This document shows positions 6,940-15,200 of a stretch of 59,118 nucleotides of DNA, piece after piece. Below the pieces are notes generated by a model. The model was not told the DNA's origin and made no database searches. It saw only the letters and a list, made by a program, of their open reading frames with translations. The stretch is from a virus. Location of the stretch: the IMG/VR virus record IMGVR_UViG_3300047494_000124, positions 1 to 59,118 of that record, one strand, 5' to 3'. Position numbers and translations under genes: made by a program. Each line of letters opens with the position of its first letter. Position 1 is the stretch's first letter.

Positions 6940-7354
6940 TGCGGTTCCGGTGATGGACGGAAAGGCCTCGAGGGGCGCCGGAGCCAGCCATCACACTGGT
7001 TCGGCGCCCCGCGAGTTGCACACCAAGGTTTCCCAAGGCTGCTGGCGGCACTCAAGGCGACATGGAACCGATCGGTCAAGGAGGATCGAGGGGAACGAAT
7101 CGCGATTGTGCGCGTGTTGCTGAGTCGTTCCTGTGAAAAGCTCGGGCGCCCGGACTTCCATTCGCGCACCCGGACGCCCAGTGCCGCGGACCGGTTCACC
7201 GCCAGCCCAGGCCGGCCCCTTCTTCAAAAGGCTGGCGGGACCGCTCCCCGGATTTACGCCCATCGCCGGCGTCCTTGACATTCCGCCTATAGCAGGAAAT
7301 GCGAACCGGTGTTATCACGAGCGCTTCCAGTTTTCCTTTTGAGAGGACAGACCG
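6940..7354. other. Divergent intergenic control region
   Basis: There are 415 bases between the leftward helicase operon and the rightward virion operon and I see no convincing gene. The region holds the leader hairpin described separately, a 10-bp palindrome AATCGCGATT at 7098..7107, a 7-bp inverted repeat (GGAACGA at 7092.. and TCGTTCC at 7124..), and two GANTC sites (GAATC at 7097, GAGTC at 7122). A TTGACA at 7275 is an isolated -35 match. It is the natural place for early promoters and possibly an origin; which element does what is not visible. Confidence 0.6.
6972..7010 (-). promoter_or_regulatory. Leader hairpin upstream of the helicase gene
   Basis: GGGGCGCCG and CGGCGCCCC form a perfect 9-bp inverted repeat, extended inward by a G-T pair, an A-T pair, a one-base bulge and CCA/TGG. 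It lies 33 bases upstream of the helicase ATG in the expected 5' untranslated leader. No T-run follows on the minus strand, so it is not a standard terminator. It could control translation or mRNA stability, or be a protein-binding site at DNA level. Confidence 0.55.
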
Positions 7355-7648
7355 ATGGCCAAGAGCAGCGATTCGATGATGGCGGGCGGCGCGGGTATGA
7401 GCCCCCGCAAGGCGATGGGCATGGGCAAAGGCGATTCGGGCGCCGGCAGCGTCGGCTCGCTGGAAACCGTGCAGCGCCCCAAGGCGATCATGGGTGTGAA
7501 GGGCGGCAAGGAGCTGGCCGACCACGAGCGCGGCATCGGCGGGTCGGTCTCCCGCGGCAAAGGTATGCACCCCGGCCAGGCGCAGCCAGACCATGGTTCG
7601 ACGCACCCGATGGGCACCGGAACCGAGCATTACGCCGGCAAGGTCTAA
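7355..7648 (+). CDS. Small Gly/Met-rich basic hypothetical protein
   Basis: A 97-residue protein rich in Gly, Met and Lys and probably disordered. GAGAGGA eight bases before the ATG is a good ribosome binding site. It is the first gene of the rightward virion operon, ahead of the packaging genes, so a role in the virion or in DNA packaging is possible, but no family is recognised. Confidence 0.75.
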   Translation: MAKSSDSMMAGGAGMSPRKAMGMGKGDSGAGSVGSLETVQRPKAIMGVKGGKELADHERGIGGSVSRGKGMHPGQAQPDHGSTHPMGTGTEHYAGKV

Positions 7649-7696
7649 GTCGGTCTCTCGCGCGTTTACCGATCTCAACCAGTACCGGAGGTGGCC

Positions 7697-8704
7697 ATGG
7701 GCCAGGACGACCAGCAGCAGAACGGCGGTGCCGTCACCCAGGACACCACCCAGCAAGATGCATCGTCCCTCCAGGGCGATGGATCGGAAGTGGGGGCTTC
7801 GGCTCCCGCCTCCCCACCCATCCCCGCCAATCCGTCCCTGCCGGAATTCACCGGTGCGGGAACGGGCAACGGGATGGCCGGCCCGGCTCTTGAACCGCTC
7901 CCCGCCGCCGTCGTGCCGCCGGAAGAGCAGCTGAAGCAGGCCAATCTTTCTGGTGCCAGACCCGACAATCCTTTGCACGATGCCACCAACGCCGCGAAGG
8001 ACAACTTGCCGCCTATCCCGGAGGATTCGGTCCTCGAAGCCCTGCCGGACAGCGACGTCCAGGACTTGGCCCACCTCTACGGCCTGCCGTGCGAATCGCG
8101 AGCCGATGGCATCGCCGGACTGAAGAAGCGCCGCGATGGTGTCGCCCTCACGAGCATGGCACACCCGAACGACGCCTTCACCGACTTCGACCCCACCAAT
8201 CCGCGGGAATTTGATCCAACTGTCGTCCTTCTGCACCTGGAGCGCGATGGCGTCGTGGCCGAGGGTTTCATCGATCCCTTCACCGGCGCCGGCACGCACG
8301 ACCTGCTGGTGGCCCTGCAGGACGAACTGTCCAAGGCTCGCGCCAAGGCCGAGGCTACCGGGCAGCCCATGGCACCCGTCAAGGTGGTGGTGGGCGAAAC
8401 CCCCGACCCCAACGCTCTCAAGCGCCAGCGCGCCGCCGCCCTGGGCCATGACCTTGATCCCGAAACCGGTCGGTGCCGCAAATGCCGAGCCGCCGAATGG
8501 GCCTGCCTGGATGGCGCACCTTGCGAGGTGCGTACCGATGCGGCCAGCGTTGTTGCGGCAGCCGAGGCGGATGGCCAGACGACGGCCGAGCGCGTCGATG
8601 ATTTGAAACACGAGGGCATCACCGTCGAGGAGCCGGCCGAGCCCATCGAAGAGGTGGACCATGGCGAAGCTCACGTCGAAGAAGCGGAACGGCCTGCCGG
8701 GTAA
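7697..8704 (+). CDS. Hypothetical protein with C-terminal zinc-ribbon-like motif
   Basis: A 335-residue protein. The first ~100 residues are Gln/Pro/Ser-rich and probably unstructured; the middle is a mixed alpha/beta region ('PTVVLLHLERDG'), and near residue 260 there is 'CRKCRAAEWACLDGAPC', a four-Cys zinc-binding pattern. The C-terminus is acidic. The ATG at 7697 is preferred to the GTG six bases upstream since GGAGG is spaced five bases from it. It precedes the terminase genes; a head or packaging accessory role is inferred from position only. Its 3' end overlaps the next gene by 44 bases. Confidence 0.75.
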   Translation: MGQDDQQQNGGAVTQDTTQQDASSLQGDGSEVGASAPASPPIPANPSLPEFTGAGTGNGMAGPALEPLPAAVVPPEEQLKQANLSGARPDNPLHDATNAAKDNLPPIPEDSVLEALPDSDVQDLAHLYGLPCESRADGIAGLKKRRDGVALTSMAHPNDAFTDFDPTNPREFDPTVVLLHLERDGVVAEGFIDPFTGAGTHDLLVALQDELSKARAKAEATGQPMAPVKVVVGETPDPNALKRQRAAALGHDLDPETGRCRKCRAAEWACLDGAPCEVRTDAASVVAAAEADGQTTAERVDDLKHEGITVEEPAEPIEEVDHGEAHVEEAERPAG

Positions 8705-8873
8705 CGACTTCGCCCTACCGGGGCGCCGCTATCCGATCAATGATGTGAACCACGCAAGGAATGCGCTGGCTCGCGTTGCCCAGCATGGCAGCCAAGCTGA
8801 GCAGGCCACGGTGCGGCGCAAGGTGCACGCGGCATTCCCAGGTATTGGCGAAAAGCAGGCCTTTCCGGATTGA
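8661..8873 (+). CDS. Conserved small phage protein (FALPGRRYPI type)
   Basis: A basic protein of 70 residues containing 'FALPGRRYPINDVNHARNAL', a pattern found in small proteins and in C-terminal tails of head-maturation or structural proteins of many phages. It begins inside the 3' end of the preceding gene in another frame, an overlap of 44 bases. Function unknown. Its stop codon overlaps a sigma-70-like -35 element. Confidence 0.75.
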   Translation: MAKLTSKKRNGLPGNDFALPGRRYPINDVNHARNALARVAQHGSQAEQATVRRKVHAAFPGIGEKQAFPD

Positions 8874-8897
8874 CAGGCTGACCCAGCCATCTATTCT
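8870..8897 (+). promoter_or_regulatory. Sigma-70-like promoter
   Basis: A perfect TTGACA at 8870..8875 is followed, after a 16-base spacer, by TATTCT at 8892..8897 (four of six matches to TATAAT). It is the best sigma-70 match I found in the window. Transcription would start near 8904 and meet the hairpin terminator about 80 bases on, before the terminase genes. Confidence 0.6.
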
Positions 8898-8903
8898 CGC
8901 GCC

Positions 8904-8988
8904 TGCCGTGTCCCAAACCGCGGCGGTGTACCCCACCAAAACCCAATGTGCAGCGCCCTGACCCCACCGTCAGGGCGTTTGCATTTTT
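8904..8988 (+). ncRNA. Candidate small RNA or attenuated leader
   Basis: Starting at the predicted promoter and ending at the intrinsic terminator there are about 80 bases with no reading frame having a ribosome binding site. Either this is a small RNA, or it is a leader whose terminator must be antiterminated to express the packaging operon. The ends are estimates: the 5' end is seven bases after the -10 element and the 3' end is the T-run. Confidence 0.4.
8954..8988 (+). terminator. Intrinsic terminator before terS
   Basis: CGCCCTGAC and GTCAGGGCG form a perfect 9-bp stem around a CCCACC loop, followed by TTTGCATTTTT. The geometry is that of a Rho-independent terminator, with a slightly interrupted T-run. 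It separates the genes to its left from the terminase operon. Confidence 0.75.
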
Positions 8989-9042
8989 GGCCCTCTGCCC
9001 GTATCGCTTGTCGCAAGACAGACCAGCCAGGTAGCGAATCAC

Positions 9043-9588
9043 ATGGGGGCACCCCGCAAGTCGATCCCGCCAACAGCGAAGCGATCGCGGACATTCGGAA
9101 AAGGTGGCGGTCGCCCGGCCGGCTTCCGCGACGAAATGATCGGCCAGGCCACGGAGCTGGTGGCGCGGGGCTTCACCGATGCCCAGATCGCTGATTTCTT
9201 TGACGTAAACCCATCGACCCTTTGGCGCTGGAAGCAGCATGTCCCGGTCTTCGGGAAGGCGTTCCTGCGCGGCGAGGAGCAGATGCAGGCTGTCATCGAG
9301 GCTTCCATGCTCCACCGCGCCACCGGCTACAGCCACCAGTCGGTCAAGATATTCCCGCCGCGCGAGATCGTGACGGGTCGCGGAAAGAACAAAAAAATCA
9401 AGCTGTCAGAGCCGATCGTGGTGAAGTTCGAGGAGCACTTCCCGCCCGACAAGGGCGCGGCCGAGCTGCTGCTGCGCAAGCTGGACCCCGCCGTCTACAA
9501 CCCGCGCATGACGGTGGTGGGCGACCCCAAGGCGCCGGTCCAGTTCATCATGCAGAACCGCCCCCCGAAGGAGAAAAAGCATGGGTAA
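9043..9588 (+). CDS. terS: Terminase small subunit
   Basis: This 181-residue protein has an N-terminal helix-turn-helix ('ARGFTDAQIADFFDVNPSTL', then 'RWKQHVP') for binding phage DNA, and the conserved 'HRATGYSH' and 'EHFPPD' segments of phage small terminase subunits. It recognises the packaging site and regulates the large subunit. The large subunit gene follows after one short gene, which supports the call. The terminator ahead of it implies a separate promoter or antitermination. Confidence 0.88.
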   Translation: MGAPRKSIPPTAKRSRTFGKGGGRPAGFRDEMIGQATELVARGFTDAQIADFFDVNPSTLWRWKQHVPVFGKAFLRGEEQMQAVIEASMLHRATGYSHQSVKIFPPREIVTGRGKNKKIKLSEPIVVKFEEHFPPDKGAAELLLRKLDPAVYNPRMTVVGDPKAPVQFIMQNRPPKEKKHG

Positions 9589-9862
9589 TCCGATCGACGA
9601 CCCGCTGGCCAACCAGTGCGGAAATTGCAAGTTCTGGGACGCGATCCCGAACCACCCGCAGCGCGCCGGCGAATGCCTGGGTGTGCCGCCAACCCCATGC
9701 ATCATCGGCGCCCAGCCAGCCAAGTTCGGCCAGGGTGTCCAGTATCACACCGAGATGATGCGCCCCATGATGGCCGCCAACGCCCGCCCGTGCTCGCTTC
9801 ACCAGCGCACGCTGGTCATGGACCTGAAAACCTTGGGGCCGTCCAGCAAGCTGCAGAGTTGA
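9581..9862 (+). CDS. Small Cys-rich zinc-ribbon-like protein
   Basis: A 93-residue protein starting with 'CGNCKFWD' and continuing with Cys residues at 'GECLG', 'TPCIIG' and 'ARPCSLH', so it could hold zinc. The pattern resembles the Cys-rich protein of the early block at 915..1112. It overlaps the end of terS by eight bases and precedes terL, so it is co-expressed with the packaging genes. Function unknown. Confidence 0.8.
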   Translation: MGNPIDDPLANQCGNCKFWDAIPNHPQRAGECLGVPPTPCIIGAQPAKFGQGVQYHTEMMRPMMAANARPCSLHQRTLVMDLKTLGPSSKLQS

Positions 9863-9871
9863 TCCGGGCCA

Positions 9872-11341
9872 ATGCCCCAGATCAATTTCGACTATGCCCA
9901 AGTCCCGACGATCGGCCGCTTCAGCAATTCGGATGCTTTCATCCGGGCGCTGATCGGCCCCTTCGGTTCCGGCAAGTCGTCTGGCTGCGTGGCGGAATTC
10001 CCATACCGGGCTGGCATGCAGGCGCCGGACCCGGCCGACGGTAAGCGCCGGACCCGCTGGGCCGTGGTGCGCAACACCTATCGCCAGCTCGAAGACACCA
10101 CGATCCGGACTTTTCACCAGTGGCTGCCGCCCGGCTATTTCGGGCGCTGGTATTCGACCGACCATCGCTATGTCGTGAACGCTTTCCCCGGCATCGAATT
10201 TGAGGTGCTGTTCCGGGCCCTCGACAAGCCCGACCACGTCAAAAACCTGCTCTCCCTGGACCTGACAGGCGGCTGGGTGAACGAGGCGCGCGAGGTGCCA
10301 TGGGCGATCATCGAGGCCCTGATGGGCCGGTGTGGCCGCTATCCTGGCACGATCAACGGTGGCTGCACCTGGTCCGGCATCTGGATGGACACCAACCCGC
10401 CAGACATCGACTCGAAGTGGTACAAATTCTTCGAGGAAGAGGAATGGCTTAAAGACTTTCTTGAGATGCGGCAGGCGAATGCCCTGCCGCCCGGCATCGT
10501 CCACCCGGAGGACTTTGCCGCCATCTTTCACCAGCCGTCCGGCCTGTCGCCCAACGCCGAGAACATTGCGAACCTGCCTGTCGGCTATTACCAGCGCCTG
10601 GGTATCGGCAAGACCAACGAGTGGAAAAAGGTCTATATCCGGGGCGAATACGGCTTCGTATCCGACAACAAGACCGTCTTCTCGGAATACAAAGATGAGG
10701 TCCACCAGCGCGCCCGCGACCCGGTTCCGGGTCTGACGATCGAGCGGAACTGGGATTTCGGCCTGACGCCGGCGGTTTCCTTCTCCTGCGTGCTCCCGAC
10801 CGGGGAATGGCTGATCTTCGACGAGATGATCGCCACCGAGATGGGAATCGACCGCTTCAGCGACCAGGTGCTGGAACATTGTGCCAAGGCCTTCAAGGGC
10901 CAGGTCAGCTTCGACGACATCGGCGACCCGTCTGGGGAATCCCGCAAGGATACCGATGAAAACACCTGCTTTGCCATCATGCAGGGGAAGGGCATCCAGA
11001 TTTACGGCGGGGAACAAAACCTGCAGATGCGCCTGGAATCCCTGCGCCTTCCGCTAACCCGGCTAGGCTCCGGTGGCGAGCCCCGCCTGATCCTGCATCC
11101 TCGCTGCAAGACGATTCGCAAGGCCTTCCTGGGCGGCTATTACTACCGGCGCCTGGCGACCAATGCCGAGCGCTACTCCACCGAGCCTGAGAAGAATCAC
11201 CCTTACTCCGATCTGATGGACGGGCTGGAATACCGAGCGGTCCAGCATTTCGGGGCTCTCTTGACCCGCGATGTCCAGCAGGATCAATCTCCCCAGCGTC
11301 CGCGCGACGACACGGGGCGGTCCAAAGTGACGGGGTATTGA
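9872..11341 (+). CDS. terL: Terminase large subunit
   Basis: The ATPase and nuclease that pumps DNA into the prohead. Residues 29-37 'GPFGSGKSS' are Walker A; 'LTGGWVNEAREV' around residue 138 provides Walker B and the catalytic Glu. The C-terminal half has the RNase H-like nuclease start 'RNWDFGLTPAVSF' and 'FDDIGDPSG'. Length (489) is normal for the family. It forms a coupled cluster with the following small genes (TGATG at its end). Confidence 0.96.
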   Translation: MPQINFDYAQVPTIGRFSNSDAFIRALIGPFGSGKSSGCVAEFPYRAGMQAPDPADGKRRTRWAVVRNTYRQLEDTTIRTFHQWLPPGYFGRWYSTDHRYVVNAFPGIEFEVLFRALDKPDHVKNLLSLDLTGGWVNEAREVPWAIIEALMGRCGRYPGTINGGCTWSGIWMDTNPPDIDSKWYKFFEEEEWLKDFLEMRQANALPPGIVHPEDFAAIFHQPSGLSPNAENIANLPVGYYQRLGIGKTNEWKKVYIRGEYGFVSDNKTVFSEYKDEVHQRARDPVPGLTIERNWDFGLTPAVSFSCVLPTGEWLIFDEMIATEMGIDRFSDQVLEHCAKAFKGQVSFDDIGDPSGESRKDTDENTCFAIMQGKGIQIYGGEQNLQMRLESLRLPLTRLGSGGEPRLILHPRCKTIRKAFLGGYYYRRLATNAERYSTEPEKNHPYSDLMDGLEYRAVQHFGALLTRDVQQDQSPQRPRDDTGRSKVTGY

Positions 11342-11601
11342 TGGAATTCACGACCGACAATCTCTTGGTCATCAAGGCGCACGAGCATTACCTCATCCGA
11401 AATGAGGCGACCGGGATGGTGACCATCTTCGTAAACCCGGAAAAGATCGAGATCGAATTCCCGGAATGGGACCTGCTGCAGCTTCGAAGCCAGGGGGAAC
11501 GCCAGGAATTCGTCGCCGGCAAGATCAGGGCTGCGCTGGAGCGGCGCGCCAACGGGAACGTCTTCCACCCGCGGCGCCACGAGATGAGGAATTTCGGCTG
11601 A
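11341..11601 (+). CDS. Small hypothetical protein after terL
   Basis: An 86-residue protein with predicted beta-strands in the first half and a helical C-terminus. The ATG shares one base with the terL stop (TGATG), implying translational coupling. Not recognised; its place between terminase and portal suggests a head or packaging accessory. Confidence 0.75.
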   Translation: MEFTTDNLLVIKAHEHYLIRNEATGMVTIFVNPEKIEIEFPEWDLLQLRSQGERQEFVAGKIRAALERRANGNVFHPRRHEMRNFG

Positions 11602-11774
11602 TGGAAAATGTCCCCTCCGATGTCCGGCCTAACCCGCGGCCAGATCGACCGAAACCTTCGCTCCGGGCCTTCCTGCTGGCCCAGGCGTCTGACCCTATCC
11701 TTGGCGCCGCGTGCGCGCCGATCCAGAGCACCATCCCGGTCGTCCGGTCGGCACCAGAGCGGAGGAAGAAATGA
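11601..11774 (+). CDS. Small Pro/Arg-rich hypothetical protein
   Basis: The protein is 57 residues, Pro/Arg-rich at its start, with one short hydrophobic stretch 'FLLAQASDPILGAACA'. Both ends overlap neighbouring genes (TGATG before, ATGA after), which is the main evidence for it. No family is recognised. Confidence 0.6.
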   Translation: MENVPSDVRPNPRPDRPKPSLRAFLLAQASDPILGAACAPIQSTIPVVRSAPERRKK

Positions 11775-12010
11775 AACTCGACCCGGTCCAAGGCTCCAGC
11801 GTCATCAAGGCCCAGGGGTATGACCCCGCCACCGGCAAGCTGCGCGTCGAGCTTCACAGCGGTAAAACTTACGAGTACACCGACGTGAGCGTCGATAAGT
11901 ACGCGGCCTTCACCGGTGCAGCATCGCCGGGCGCCTTCTGGAACGCCAAGATCAAGAGCGGGCACCCCCATCGTGAAATCCCCAAGGCTCACCCTCCGTC
12001 CCGTTCCTGA
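11771..12010 (+). CDS. KTSC-domain protein
   Basis: Seventy-nine residues, nearly all one KTSC domain: 'SSVIKAQGYDPATGKLRVE', 'SGKTYEYTDV' and 'FTGAASPGAFWNAKIK'. The domain is a small beta-rich fold found in phage and bacterial proteins and fused to some lysyl-tRNA synthetases; its role in phage is not known, possibly nucleic-acid binding. The start is fixed by an ATGA overlap with the preceding gene. Confidence 0.85.
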   Translation: MKLDPVQGSSVIKAQGYDPATGKLRVELHSGKTYEYTDVSVDKYAAFTGAASPGAFWNAKIKSGHPHREIPKAHPPSRS

Positions 12011-12239
12011 AGCCTGGTGGCGCGTGCTGGGGCGCGGGGTGCGCCGGGCCTGGCACAAGATCGTGCCGCCAGCGCCCGAGCGCATCCCTGGAACCTGGCG
12101 CCGGCCGCCGCCGACTTCATTCGGCACCATCCTGATCGACGGGGAATTCCCCATCGTGGCGGACGGGAAGGGTGGCTTCTTCGTCGCCCCTCCCCAGCGT
12201 GAGCGCGCCGCCCGTGCATCTCGGCCAAGAACGCGCTAA
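11973..12239 (+). CDS. Small basic hypothetical protein
   Basis: An 88-residue reading frame from a GTG inside the KTSC gene (38-base overlap). The sequence is basic at both ends, with a well-formed middle 'SFGTILIDGEFPIVADGK' and 'GFFVAP' that looks like real beta-strand protein. The start is uncertain; no strong ribosome binding site is seen. It lies just ahead of the portal gene. Confidence 0.55.
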   Translation: MKSPRLTLRPVPEAWWRVLGRGVRRAWHKIVPPAPERIPGTWRRPPPTSFGTILIDGEFPIVADGKGGFFVAPPQRERAARASRPRTR

Positions 12240-12270
12240 ACGGATCACCTGATTTCAGGGCAGGGCGGAC

Positions 12271-15200
12271 ATGGCTGTTGAAACCTCACGCGGTTCCGGC
12301 GCTTCGGCGCTCTCCCAGCTCACGGGTGACGACGAAGACGTCCTGGACAGTGCCGAAGAGCAGGAAGAGCTCGAGGTCCGCCAGGATCGGGAAGCCGAAC
12401 CGCCCAAGGTGATTCTTGATCGCCTGCTGGGCTGGATCGACAACCAGAACATCGCCCGCGATATCGACCAGGATGTCCTGCGCGACCTGGGCATGCTGGT
12501 GGTCCGCGAATATGAGATCGACGAGCAGAGCCGGTCCGAATGGAAGGACGAGGCCCAGAAGGCCCTGGATTTTGCCACCCAGACCGCCCAGCCGAAGCAG
12601 TATCCGTGGGAAAACGCCTGTTTTTCCTTGGACACAGATGTCCTGACACAGGCCGGCTGGAAGGCTGTTGGCGATATCTGCCCGGGGGAAATGGTTCTCA
12701 GCCGTGCTCCAGACGGGACGGCGTCCTTCCACCCTGTCAGTCACACCTTCCGCTTTTCCTCCCTGTCCATGGTGCACTTCGAAGGTAAAAGCATTGACCT
12801 TCTCGTGACCCCAAATCATGCGATGGTTATCGAGGACCGGGCTGGCAACGTCAGAATGTTGCCCGCCAGCACCTTCGTCGAATCGTCAGAACGGTCCCCG
12901 TCTGGAATTCGGCTGGCCGACCAGTACATCCCGCTTTGCAGCACGGTTGCCGGCGCATCCCCAGAAACTGTGCATGGCATACCCGCTACAGCCTATATGC
13001 GGTTCCTGGGGTGGTACATTTCTGAGGGCTGGTTTAACGCGCCGAAGCACAATCGACACGCCCTGAAATCTGGCGAGAGCGTCGATTACGGCGCGACGTT
13101 TGGCAGCTTTTTCATTGGTCAAAGTCAAAAGGCCAACCCGCGGAATTGCAGGACGATAGAGGAAGATTTGCTGGCGTGCGGGTTCACTTTCGCGCGCAAT
13201 AAAGGTGGTTATACCGTCCATGCCAGGTCCATGCCGCCGGAATTGAAGGCTGAGCTCCGTGCCATGAAGGGCAGCGCAGATAAGTATATCCCTGCGCACG
13301 CTCTCGAATATTCGCCAAGGTTGTTGGAGAACCTCCTAGAGACATTGGTGCTTGGTGACGGGTGGGTGCGCCGCCGCGTTGGCCGGTCTCCGTCGCGGTC
13401 CTACTTCACAACATCTGCGGTTTTGGCCGACCAAGTACAGATTCTGTGCCAGCGAATAGGGGTTCGCGGCACCATCGCGGCGAGAGGGGCAGTAGTTGGC
13501 GGTGTCATAAACGGTCGCCAAATTACCGGCGCGCTTCGCGGCTATACCATTTCAATTAATAGAAAATCTCGCATTCAGGTCGCAAAGATGCGGCGCCGTC
13601 TTGTACCTTATTCCGGGGAGGTGGCCTGCGTTCAAGTCGATCCGCACAATACGCTGTACGTTCGGCGCAATGGCAAAGCAGTTTGGGCTGGAAATTCGAA
13701 TGTCATTTTCCCGCTCATCACCAGCGCCGCCATGCGGTTCGGCGCCGTCGCCTATCCGGCGATCGTGCCCAGCCGCAATGTGGTCAAGGGCGTCGTCTGG
13801 GGGGATGACAAGGGCACACCTGTCACCCAGGACGGCAAGCCGGACGGCGCTCCCAAGCTTACCGATGACGGCCAGCCAATCTGGCTTGTCGCGCCAGGCG
13901 TTAAGAAGAAGCGCGCCGAGAAGATCGGCGAGCACATGAGCTACCAGCTCCTCGAGCAGCTGGGGTACTGGGAAGAGCAGACCGACACCATGCTGCACCA
14001 GCTGCCAATCGTGGGCGGCGCGGTGCGCAAGACCTATCGGGACACCCGCGAAGACTGCAATGCCAGCGAGCTCGTCGAGCTGATGAATCTCGTCTGGAAC
14101 ATGAATGCGAAGAGCTTCGAGAAAGCCCCGCGCCACACGGAAATCCAGGAGCTCTACCCCCACGAGATCGAGGAGCTGGAGCGCGACAACGAGACCTTCC
14201 TGCCGCTGAATTACGGGCCGGGCGATGTCGCGCCATCCACCGCCGATCCCAGCCGGCCGGCGCCGGACCAGTCGGACAGCGAAGCCCCGCACGTCTTCAT
14301 CGAGCAGCATCGCCGGTATGATCTGGATGGTGACGGCTATCCGGAACCTTTGATCGTGACGGTGCACCTGCGGAGCGCCAGTGTGGTGCGAATCGTGGCC
14401 AGGTTCGAAGAGTCAGGCCTCATCACAGACGACAAAACCGACGCCCTGAAGCGGATCGACCCCTGCGACAGCTATACCCTCTACCGGTTCCTGCCCAACC
14501 CCAAGGGGGGCAGCTACCCCTGCGGCTTCGGCCACTATCTCAAGCCGCTCAACGAGGCGGTCAACACGACCATCAACCAGATGTTCGACGCCGGCCACCT
14601 GCAGATCGCTGGCGGCGGCTTCATCGGCACCGGGCTATCTGTCCACGCCGGACCGACCAATTTCTCGATCGGCGAATACAAGCCGGTCAACACCAAGGGC
14701 GGCAACATCCGGGACAGCATCTTCCCCATGCCCTGGCCTGGCCCGAACGAGGTGCTGTTCCAGCTGCTGGGATTCCTGGTCGGCGCCGCCAAGGAAGTGG
14801 CGAGCGTCCAGGATGTGCTGACGGGCGATTCGGCCATGGCCAATACGCCGCCTACCACCATGCTGGCGCTGGTCGACCAGGGCATGAAGGTCTACACGGC
14901 CATCTACAAGCGCATCTATCGCGCCCTGAAGATGGAGCTGAAAAAGCTCTATCGCCTCAATCGCTTGTACCTGACCGAGGACGAGCGCTATCGGATCGGC
15001 GACACCTGGCGGACCGTGACGCCGGACGATTACCGGCTCGGCGGCGGCGTCGAGCCGGTGGCGGACCCCACCATGGTCACCGACATGCAGCGCATCACCC
15101 GCGCCGCGCTGATCGTCGACCGGGCCAAGAACAATCCGCTGGTTAACCCCCTGGCAGCCGAACGCTATCTGTTCGAGGCGGCACAAATCCCGCGGATTGA

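Noticed and set aside
7275-7303. Sigma-70 promoter at TTGACA 7275
   Set aside because: No acceptable -10 at 15 to 18 bases; only the -35 matches, so it is mentioned but not annotated.
7196-8674. 492-codon minus-strand reading frame opposite two virion genes
   Set aside because: Antisense shadow of GC-rich coding sequence; no ribosome binding site, Gly/Ala/Arg-rich nonsense composition, and the plus-strand frames have proper starts and overlaps.
9548-11017. 489-codon frame antisense to terL
   Set aside because: TerL has Walker and nuclease motifs; the antisense frame has none.
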